From: Campylobacteraceae bacterium
GTDB lineage: Bacteria; Campylobacterota; Campylobacteria; Campylobacterales; Sulfurovaceae
Length of the DNA: 12,707 nucleotides
Direction: 5' to 3'
NCBI GenBank assembly: GCA_027023145.1
Contig: JALVWV010000119.1
Location: forward strand, 1 to 12,707
A model generated the notes under the pieces. That model had not been told where the DNA came from. It made no database searches and saw nothing but the letters and a program-made list of their open reading frames with translations. The position numbers and the translations under genes are program-made. This document shows positions 6,858-12,707 of the stretch, one piece after another. Numbering within the stretch: the first letter of the stretch is position 1; each line of letters begins with the position of its first letter.

Positions 6858-6879
6858 GGGACTGAAGACCCAACCCCTG
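6858..6879. repeat. Solo TTCAG-type imperfect palindrome
   Basis: GGGACTGAAGACCC (6858-6871) is an imperfect palindrome. The 19 bases at 6861-6879 match 7795-7813 at 17 positions by hand alignment. It lies between the mazF-like stop and the consensus promoter and appears to be a lone end of the palindrome family. It could also fold after the mazF-like gene, but no T-run follows. Confidence 0.55.
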
Positions 6880-6899
6880 CTTCTCACTAAGCGTCACAT

Positions 6900-7241
6900 C
6901 TACTGATACACAATGTGACACAATGACTCTTGAACCGTTTTCAGTTCATCTGCCTCCAGGCAGCCAAGCCAGCTCTTGATGCGTGTTTTTGCCAGAGATC
7001 GTATCTCATAGATGCATGCATCGCTGTCATACTCAAGCCGGTCACGCTTGCCGATCGTATAGCGATACGGCAGAGTATCCGGCTCGATGCGGGTTGAGAG
7101 AGGGATGACGATCACCGTATCGAGCAAGCGATTCTCTTCGGCGCCGCTGAGGATGACGGCCGGACGGAGTTTGCCCATTTCTCCCCCTTTGGCCGGGTTA
7201 AAATCGACCAGCCATATCTCTCCCCGCTCATAGACCCTCAT
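6900..7241 (-). CDS. mazF: MazF/PemK-family endoribonuclease toxin
   Basis: This 113-residue protein has normal size for the MazF/PemK/ChpB fold. The family landmarks are RGEIWLVDFNP near the start (6-16), RPAVILS (26-32) and VIVIPLST (43-50). Arg26 and Thr50 fall at the positions of the catalytic Arg and Thr of known MazF enzymes, so the active site looks intact. MazF toxins cut single-stranded RNA at short motifs when freed from their antitoxin. The ATG overlaps the antitoxin-like gene by 14 nt, and GAGGGGGG within that gene serves as ribosome site. This is the usual antitoxin-first, coupled arrangement. The chain runs to a natural stop with no sign of decay. Confidence 0.92.
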   Translation of the reverse strand: MRVYERGEIWLVDFNPAKGGEMGKLRPAVILSGAEENRLLDTVIVIPLSTRIEPDTLPYRYTIGKRDRLEYDSDACIYEIRSLAKTRIKSWLGCLEADELKTVQESLCHIVYQ

Positions 7242-7476
7242 CGATGCCCCCCTCTTCGATTGGGTCTGCCTGTTGGGCCCGGGCTACCCGTTCAAGTACG
7301 TTTCGTTTCTTTTTGCGTTCCCGCTCAGCAAGAAACGCTTCAAATTCTGATTTGAGATTTTTGGGGACAAAAAAACCCATTTCGATTTTTTTCCGCCCAT
7401 CAATGATGCGGACAATATCATCGACCGAAAACAGTGTCCTTGGATTGCGCATCTGTGCCAGAGAAATTTCGATCAT
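7228..7476 (-). CDS. Putative antitoxin of the MazF-like toxin (unrecognised family)
   Basis: This 82-residue protein lies directly upstream of the MazF-like gene and overlaps it by 14 nt, the standard antitoxin position. I do not recognise its family and see no clear AbrB or ribbon-helix-helix DNA-binding motif. What is visible is an N-terminal segment with SVDDIVRIIDGRKK (17-30), a central charged, probably helical stretch rich in Glu, Arg and Lys (about 42-66), and an acidic, Gly-containing tail (DPIEEGGIDEGL) that could wrap around the toxin. The ATG at 7476 has AAAGGA upstream. A TTGACA promoter and a small inverted repeat precede it. The role is inferred from position. Confidence 0.7.
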   Translation of the reverse strand: MIEISLAQMRNPRTLFSVDDIVRIIDGRKKIEMGFFVPKNLKSEFEAFLAERERKKKRNVLERVARAQQADPIEEGGIDEGL

Positions 7477-7487
7477 AACAATCCTTT

Positions 7488-7505
7488 TGTCATATTGATT
7501 TGACA
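7488..7505. promoter_or_regulatory. Candidate operator upstream of the antitoxin gene
   Basis: The five-base arms TGTCA (7488-7492) and TGACA (7501-7505) lie eight bases apart between the -10 box and the ribosome site, where an autorepressing toxin-antitoxin complex would be expected to bind. The arms are short, so chance is possible. Confidence 0.35.
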
Positions 7506-7509
7506 GTTT

Positions 7510-7538
7510 AGTTTAGCATTTATTTTTGTATTTGTCAA
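7510..7538 (-). promoter_or_regulatory. Sigma-70-like promoter of the MazF-like module
   Basis: On the minus strand TTGACA (7533-7538) is separated by 17 bases from TAAACT (7510-7515). The -35 is perfect and the -10 matches four of six. It is well placed for the gene starting at 7476. Confidence 0.65.
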
Positions 7539-7692
7539 TAAGTATGAAAGAGGTGCGCAACAGAACACCAAAATCGCAATGCGATTGTTATAATATCCCT
7601 GTAATGCGACCGTTGGAAGGTGCGCTATTGCAGCACCCTACACCACCCCACCCCATCTTTCATTTTTCACTCTTCATTTTTCATTTATCTCC
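7539..7692. other. Non-coding spacer with small palindromes and pyrimidine-rich tract
   Basis: I see no gene here. Visible structures are a near-perfect palindrome of seven-base arms around one base (7572-7586, AATCGCA/TGCGATT), a five-base inverted pair GGTGC/GCACC (7619-7623 and 7633-7637), and a pyrimidine-rich stretch in which an 11-base unit TTCATTTTTCA occurs twice (from 7659 and from 7673). The region looks like degraded or mobile-element-derived spacer. Confidence 0.5.
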
Positions 7693-7811
7693 GGGGCTTG
7701 GACTTCAGTCCAACAAACACTCCGGCGTCTCTCAGGAGCAGGGATTCAGTCCCATCAGGCAGGACGGAAGTCCTACATCCATGGTTTTCGTGAGACTGAA
7801 GTCCCAGCCCC
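7693..7811. repeat. Palindrome cluster bounded by 16-bp inverted ends
   Basis: The first 16 bases (7693-7708) and the last 16 (7796-7811) are inverted copies with one mismatch. Inside and overlapping these ends are TTGGACTTCAGTCCAA (7698-7713, perfect with a two-base loop), GGGATTCAGTCCC (7741-7753), AGGACGGAAGTCCT (7761-7774) and GAGACTGAAGTCCC (7792-7805). The shared core is GACTTCAGTC. This is the same family as the element at 4655-4701. No transposase is encoded, so it would be a non-autonomous or REP/BIME-type element if mobile. Confidence 0.7.
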
Positions 7812-7946
7812 TGATGTTAGCCTGTGTCCATACACACTCCTGCGCTTATAAAAATCGGCGATCTCTTTGGCATTCCCTTGCGTACTAGCAAAAATAAATT
7901 GCAACATCTGTTCACGGTTTCTCAAACCGAACAGATCGGAGAGCAT
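7773..7946 (-). pseudogene. Truncated paralogue of the winged-helix gene
   Basis: The first 33 codons from the ATG at 7946 encode a clear relative of the protein starting at 6749: MLSDLF, NRE, LQFI, TQG and AKEIADFY all recur in register. By hand alignment the DNA of 7850-7946 and 6654-6750 agrees at about 80 percent without gaps. Homology stops right after ADFY, near 7848. The frame then runs through unrelated sequence into the palindrome cluster and stops at 7773, giving a 57-codon frame that lacks the recognition helix and wing. AGGA precedes the ATG, but there is no matching partner gene. It is best read as the surviving 5' end of a second copy of the module, broken close to the repeat cluster. 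Confidence 0.8.
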
Positions 7947-7971
7947 TTATTCCTACATCGTTGCGAGAAAC

Positions 7972-10833
7972 TCAATCATTATCAACGACAGTAACCCCCA
8001 GTGTCGTACTTCCGTCAATCTCCGAGCCATCGACTGGTGCTATCGACAGACCAAAAGTTTCTTCGGACTCTTTCAGCTTATCATCGATGATATGTATTGT
8101 TATGTATTTGGGGCTGCTGTCTCCATTTTTCCAGGTAAGCGTCCCTGAAGTTGTTGTATAGTCTGCGCCTGCAATAGCGCTGCCATCAGTAGTGGTATAA
8201 TCTATCTTCACGACACCACCGCTGCCATCAATCCTATTGACTCTAATCACTGCCTGATAATCATTTTCATACATTATGTACGCAGGTTCATCAAACGTTA
8301 GTTTTCCACTTCTTGCTGGTGCTTCATCGTCGGCGATGGTCACCGTTGTTTGGGCACCTGTAATTTCAACATAGTCACTGGCATTTTCCAAATTTAAAGT
8401 CAGCTTCTCATCGCCTTCCGAGATAATATCGTCATAGATTTTAAGATGTATGATCTTGTCTGCCGTATCGCCATCCGCCCAATGAAGTGTTCCCCAACAA
8501 TGTGCAAAATCATCATTCATTTTAGCAAACCCATCACCTCGCTCAAATCCATTTCTGTAATCCACGCTGATAGCGCCAGTAGAGCCGCCAACTCTCCGGA
8601 CATTGATATCAAAGACGCCGCCATTTTCTGATGCTGTATAGGTTGGGCTACCAAACTCTACACTACCAGAGACTTGAGAATATTCATCATCTTTAATGGT
8701 CAACTCGTAATGACCATCGCCTAGAACCATGCTATCACCAGATGGGTTGCTTAGATTCAGATCGATTGTCCTGCTTCCTTGGAATGTGTTGTTATCAATA
8801 ATACCAACATCAAATGCCTTACTCCACTCACCATCTGCAAAATCCAATGTACCGCTTGCTGGCGTATAGTCGATACCTGCTTTGGCACTGGAATCCCCTG
8901 TAGTAAAATCAACCGATACAGCACCCTGTTGTGAACCTATGCGCCAAACTCTCACAGTTGCAGTTCCTGAATTTTCATCTACCTTTAGGGTTGATGAACC
9001 AAGAGAGAAAGCACCGCCATCTGGTGGTGTTTCGTTGTCGCCTATTGTAATATGTGTAGCATCCCATCCTGGCACTACCGAATAACCAGCTGCGGGATTG
9101 CTTAATGTGACACCAAATATCTTATCCGCATCAAAAACAGAATCATCTTTGAGAGTAATGGCAAATGATTTCTTGCTAGCGTCACCATCATCCCAATGCA
9201 ATGTTCCAGTCCTGCTGACAAAATCGATACCATCAACAGCATGAGAACCACCCATAAGATACTTGGCTCGTGAGGTAGCTATATCCACCTGTGTTGCACC
9301 AATCAGATCCCCTTTGCGCTCCACATCGATTACTACCGAGGCATCAGTTTCAGAAGCAAAAACCGCGCCGCGTGAAACTTTGAAGCCATTAGCTTCGGGT
9401 GGACGTGGTTCATTGTCTATTATTTTACAAAGGCGACTGCTCCCGCCATAGCGTGTTCGTATCACAGCACCGCCTTGAGCATTTTGGAGCTTGAAAATAA
9501 ACGTCTCCGTCCCTTCATAGATATCATCATCGATCACAGACAAATGGACTGTTTTTCCCGCTGTATCGCCATCAGCCCAAGTAAGCGTCCCTTTGGCCCA
9601 AACAAAATCTTCTCCACCGTGAGCTGTTTTACTCAAAGTAGTATAATCGACACTGACCGTACCCGCTGAACCATTCACCCTAGCAACATAGATCGCAATC
9701 GTTCCGGAACTATTTTCTGCAATCGTTTTATAATTATCGTTATCCCCAATAAGTATTTCACCTGCGGGCTTTTCGTCGTCAACGATTGTCAAGGGTACAG
9801 GATTGACACCGGAGATATCTGCACCACCCAGTGGATTGCTCAGTGCAAGGTGGAGCTTTTTTGGGATTGTAGTCATTTTTGAATTATCTAAAATTCTTAC
9901 ACGAAAAGTTTTATTGGTGTTGTCGCCATCACCCCAAACCAGTCTGCCGTGTGTCGAGAGATAATCAACACCGGGCATTGCACAATCAACAATGCTTTCA
10001 TCTGGTTCTGTAAACAGTTGCGTAGCATAATCAACACTAACAGAACCTGCTGCATTGCCCGTTCGCTTCACGGTGATGGTTGCCACACCACTGTCTTCAT
10101 CGACACTGTAGTTGGTTGCAGAAAAAGTCAATGTGCTTTTTTGGGCACTGTCATTATCGTTTATGTCAATTCTGACCGTATCACTACCGCTGATCCTCAA
10201 ACCATTGCTTGGATGGGACAAGCTCACAGTAAAAGACTCTATCTTCTCATACGTTGAGTCATCGACTATCGGAATGGTTATCGTCTTGGAGCCCGACTCA
10301 CCATTTGCCCAGCTCAGGGTGCCCGATCGAGAAGTATAATCATTGTCATGAAGAGCCGTTCCATCATGTGTCGCATAATCAACACTAACCGCCCCCGTCA
10401 TGCTTCCGATACGCTCGACATTCAGCTGTACCGATCGTGATTTTTCATCTACGCTATAAGTTTGGCCTTCAAAAACGACAACACCCTCCGGATTGGGGGT
10501 GTCGTCATCTTCGATCGTTACTACAGCTTTCGTTGTGGAGTCTTTAATCAGCGTAAGGTTTAGACCATCAACCAATACATCAAAAGTCTCATTGCCTTCG
10601 AAATCATCATCATCCACTATCGGAACCGTAATTGTCTTGGGCGCAGTATCACCATCATCCCACGTCAAAGTACCGTTTGTGTTTGTATAGTCAACACCGT
10701 TTTGGGCACTTCTATTTGCTGTTTTGTAGCCGATGCTTAATGTGCCATAACTCCCTTCCACACGGCTAAAAGTTATATCAACCCCCGATGCACTTTCCGA
10801 AACAGTATATGTGCGTGATGCTACCTCTATTTT
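7972..10833 (-). repeat. Eight tandem Calx-beta repeats (protein level)
   Basis: Eight diverged units of roughly 119 residues occupy the C-terminal 60 percent of the visible protein. Each has a start like VxENSGxxxIxVxR, a central VDYxT and GTLxWADGD, and a closing acidic IxDDE. The units have drifted well apart in DNA sequence, unlike the HYR pair, so they are old. Units three and five carry insertions before the GTLxW segment. Confidence 0.88.
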
Positions 10834-12707
10834 ACCCGGGGCGTGTTTTTTAAGAGAAAATGCCGGATCGCCTTGGTAGTTAAGGGAAAACAAGGACGCT
10901 TTACCACCAATGCCACCCATATCATATTGCTTGGCATTATAGAATGCCTCTGCTACACTCGGTGTGTCGAAAATCCTTGTGTACAATTTCTTCTCGAAGG
11001 GGACATATGACTCCACTTTATTCGCAACACTGCTTCCCAGATAGACCAATGCCCCACCATTTGGATTGCGCAAAAAACTCTCACTTACGCTTGGTTCTGC
11101 CTTATCAAAAGCTCCTGAGAGACAGGCGATTGTTGTCACGACAGGCACTATCCCTGTTATTGTCGATATATCACTATCGGATCGTGCATTGCCTAGGCGA
11201 CCATTTTCTGTCTCGATCTCATAAGGCAATCCATGAACGAGGATCTCCAGCACATTCCAGCCTTCATTGATGCGCGTTATTGTATTGTCAGGCGAAAAAT
11301 CATAATCACCTGGCGTAGCGGTGTCCCAAGAGGTAACTGTATCCAATAAATAGCTTATGGTATAATTGCTTCCCCACAAATCTCTCATGTAAGCGCCTCG
11401 TGTTCTGGCGATTTTTTCACTATCGCTCACTCGTCTATCTGCTGTTGGCTCATCATATTCTGCTACACCATCGTCAAACGTAACATGTGGCGCAAAACCA
11501 CCATTTACAGTACCCGTATTAAATATTCGCTCGCCAACAATCAGCATCCTGTGGTAAAAATCTTCACTTATGGTCGCATCGGTTTCAAACGCAATCAGTT
11601 TATCGATATATGCATCAGCCTGTGAAGCTGTATGCACAGGAATTCTGCCGACATAAACATCGGCTTCAAAATCTGTCTCGCTATTAGGGGTTCCATAACC
11701 TTCGCCATAAATACCGTCACCATCCCGATCCCACCCATCGTAATAACCAGCATCATCCAACCCTGCATAATAGCTATCGGTTGGGTATTTGTAGATTGTA
11801 CTATATCTAACAGGAATTACCCTCTCATCACCGCCCAACACTACATATTTCAGCCCTTTGTTTGCATAGTAGTCTTGTATGCAACGTCTTATTTTTGTCT
11901 GAATATCTTTGCCCTCATAGGTTGACTCTATCCAGGAGACCGTAACCACTTCACTCGTTGATATGTCGGCATTGGTTTTGATGCGATGTTTGGCCAATTT
12001 TTCAAAATGGGATTTCATTATTGAATTGGTAATTATGAGATAATTGACTGTTGTATCTGTTGTCACCTTCACCGTCCGCACTACCTGATCGGCAGCATTG
12101 CCTGCGGCATCAGAAACATTGTAAGTGACCGTATAGCTTCCTGCTACTGCTGTGTTGACAGCTGAAGCATCGATGGCAATGCGAGCAGAGATATCCCCAT
12201 CGACATCGTCAGAGGCAGTCGCACCCAGTTCGGTGTAGGTCTGACCGACGGTGAGGGTTTGGGGGTTGGCGCCAAGCAGGGTGATGACGGGTTTGGTGGT
12301 ATCAGGAACATTGCTTACTTTGACTGTCCGTGTCACTTGAACAGCAGCATTGCCTGCGGCATCAGAAACATTGTAGGTGACCGTATAGCTTCCCGCTGCT
12401 GCTGTGTTGACGGCTGAAGCATCGATGGTAATGCGAGCAGAGATATCCCCATCGACATCGTCAGAGGCAGTCGCACCCAGTTCGGTATAGGGCTGACCGA
12501 CGGTGAGGATTTGGGGGTTGGCGCCAAGCAGGGTGATGACGGGTTTGGTGGTATCAGGAACTGGCGGCTTGTAGCCATCCACAATCGCCAGCAGCTCCTT
12601 GATCGTATCCACATCGTTTGGAGTCAATCCAGCAATGATACGGTTGATTGCCTCATGGTTGGCAGAGGTGACATCCGTGATGCTGAGATCCCGGTAGGTC
12701 TCCAGAG
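7972..12707 (-). CDS. Giant secreted/surface protein: HYR domains, C25 (gingipain-like) peptidase, Calx-beta repeats; 5' end outside window
   Basis: The reading frame is open to the window edge, so the true N-terminus and any signal peptide are missing; 1577 residues are visible (numbered from the codon at 12705). The order is: a helical module (about 1-45, containing TSANHEAINRIIAG), two nearly identical Ig-like HYR/DUF5011 domains (51-134 and 135-216), a C25 cysteine-peptidase domain (about 221-616), and eight Calx-beta repeats of about 119 residues (625-1577). The peptidase shows family landmarks VVLGGDE and ADVYVGRIPV, and a probable catalytic pair: His491 (LVHGLP) and Cys528 (ACLSGAFD). 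The Calx-beta repeats carry the usual SVDYxT, GTLxWxDGD and acidic DDD segments that bind calcium in known members. The chain ends inside the last repeat with no obvious sorting domain. I infer an exported protease-adhesin. The route cannot be judged without the N-terminus. A TTG at 12627 is not the start. Confidence 0.9.
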   Translation of the reverse strand, partial: LETYRDLSITDVTSANHEAINRIIAGLTPNDVDTIKELLAIVDGYKPPVPDTTKPVITLLGANPQILTVGQPYTELGATASDDVDGDISARITIDASAVNTAAAGSYTVTYNVSDAAGNAAVQVTRTVKVSNVPDTTKPVITLLGANPQTLTVGQTYTELGATASDDVDGDISARIAIDASAVNTAVAGSYTVTYNVSDAAGNAADQVVRTVKVTTDTTVNYLIITNSIMKSHFEKLAKHRIKTNADISTSEVVTVSWIESTYEGKDIQTKIRRCIQDYYANKGLKYVVLGGDERVIPVRYSTIYKYPTDSYYAGLDDAGYYDGWDRDGDGIYGEGYGTPNSETDFEADVYVGRIPVHTASQADAYIDKLIAFETDATISEDFYHRMLIVGERIFNTGTVNGGFAPHVTFDDGVAEYDEPTADRRVSDSEKIARTRGAYMRDLWGSNYTISYLLDTVTSWDTATPGDYDFSPDNTITRINEGWNVLEILVHGLPYEIETENGRLGNARSDSDISTITGIVPVVTTIACLSGAFDKAEPSVSESFLRNPNGGALVYLGSSVANKVESYVPFEKKLYTRIFDTPSVAEAFYNAKQYDMGGIGGKASLFSLNYQGDPAFSLKKHAPGKIEVASRTYTVSESASGVDITFSRVEGSYGTLSIGYKTANRSAQNGVDYTNTNGTLTWDDGDTAPKTITVPIVDDDDFEGNETFDVLVDGLNLTLIKDSTTKAVVTIEDDDTPNPEGVVVFEGQTYSVDEKSRSVQLNVERIGSMTGAVSVDYATHDGTALHDNDYTSRSGTLSWANGESGSKTITIPIVDDSTYEKIESFTVSLSHPSNGLRISGSDTVRIDINDNDSAQKSTLTFSATNYSVDEDSGVATITVKRTGNAAGSVSVDYATQLFTEPDESIVDCAMPGVDYLSTHGRLVWGDGDNTNKTFRVRILDNSKMTTIPKKLHLALSNPLGGADISGVNPVPLTIVDDEKPAGEILIGDNDNYKTIAENSSGTIAIYVARVNGSAGTVSVDYTTLSKTAHGGEDFVWAKGTLTWADGDTAGKTVHLSVIDDDIYEGTETFIFKLQNAQGGAVIRTRYGGSSRLCKIIDNEPRPPEANGFKVSRGAVFASETDASVVIDVERKGDLIGATQVDIATSRAKYLMGGSHAVDGIDFVSRTGTLHWDDGDASKKSFAITLKDDSVFDADKIFGVTLSNPAAGYSVVPGWDATHITIGDNETPPDGGAFSLGSSTLKVDENSGTATVRVWRIGSQQGAVSVDFTTGDSSAKAGIDYTPASGTLDFADGEWSKAFDVGIIDNNTFQGSRTIDLNLSNPSGDSMVLGDGHYELTIKDDEYSQVSGSVEFGSPTYTASENGGVFDINVRRVGGSTGAISVDYRNGFERGDGFAKMNDDFAHCWGTLHWADGDTADKIIHLKIYDDIISEGDEKLTLNLENASDYVEITGAQTTVTIADDEAPARSGKLTFDEPAYIMYENDYQAVIRVNRIDGSGGVVKIDYTTTDGSAIAGADYTTTSGTLTWKNGDSSPKYITIHIIDDKLKESEETFGLSIAPVDGSEIDGSTTLGVTVVDND
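10858..12045 (-). other. C25 (gingipain-like) peptidase domain
   Basis: The domain runs from YLIITNS to about QGDPAFSLK. The probable catalytic His codon is at 11233-11235 and the Cys codon at 11122-11124. The downstream SESFLRNPNGGALVYLGSS stretch is typical of the family, as is the DRDGDGIYGE acidic loop, a plausible calcium site. Both catalytic positions are intact, so activity is expected. Confidence 0.85.
12093..12561 (-). repeat. Tandem 252-bp repeat encoding two HYR/DUF5011 domains
   Basis: Bases 12093-12309 and 12345-12561 are 217-base copies at an exact 252-base period with about eight differences by hand count (about 96 percent identity). Each encodes the same Ig-like unit starting DTTKPVITLLGANPQ. 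Such high DNA identity points to recent duplication or gene conversion, and further copies may lie beyond the window. Confidence 0.9.

Noticed and set aside
7549..7594. Plus-strand promoter using the TATAAT at 7589-7594
   Set aside because: No acceptable -35 at 16-18 bases and no downstream plus-strand gene.
7693..7811. CRISPR array
   Set aside because: The palindromes are unequal, irregularly spaced and in both orientations, with no uniform spacers and no cas genes nearby.
7526..7888. Plus-strand 120-codon open frame over the repeat region
   Set aside because: It spans palindromes and pyrimidine-rich spacer, has low-complexity residues and no ribosome site or homologous look.
12625..12627. 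TTG as the start of the giant surface protein
   Set aside because: The frame stays open with protein-like sequence (including TSANHEAINRIIAG) to the window edge, so the gene is truncated by the window.

Overview
The window is chromosomal DNA from a Gram-negative bacterium. The evidence is a PqiABC-type inner-to-outer-membrane lipid transport operon, an outer-membrane lipoprotein, and very tight gene packing with 1-14 nt overlaps. The forms of TruD, TrmA and the split PqiA make me lean towards a free-living Campylobacterota (Sulfurovum/Sulfuricurvum-like), but that is an impression from protein style and not a proven assignment. Every gene I can support lies on the minus strand, so transcription runs from high to low coordinates.

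Region 1 (67-4601) is one compact operon read as truD, pqiA (first half), pqiA (second half), pqiB, pqiC. It encodes a tRNA pseudouridine synthase followed by a complete Pqi envelope lipid-transport system, in which the usual single PqiA chain is split into two overlapping 212-residue genes. Its leader (4602-4768) carries a REP-like double hairpin and a possible -10 box.

Region 2 (4769-6809) is a second operon: a small winged-helix DNA-binding protein, a small nucleotidyltransferase-fold protein of AbiEii/MenT flavour, and trmA (tRNA uracil-54 C5-methyltransferase). Consecutive genes overlap by 4 nt. A perfect-consensus promoter (TTGACA, 17 nt, TATAAT) with an inverted repeat over the -10 drives it. 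The first two genes look like a toxin-antitoxin (TA) type pair coupled to a tRNA-modification gene, the most unusual arrangement in the window.

Region 3 (6858-7946) is accessory DNA: a MazF/PemK toxin gene with an unrecognised antitoxin gene and its own promoter, a cluster of TTCAG-core palindromes bounded by inverted ends, and a truncated second copy of the winged-helix gene from region 2.

Region 4 (7972 to the window edge) is most of a very large surface or secreted protein whose N-terminus lies outside the window. It has a short helical module, two almost identical Ig-like (HYR/DUF5011) domains, a gingipain-type C25 cysteine-peptidase domain with a visible His/Cys pair, and eight Calx-beta repeats running to the C-terminus.
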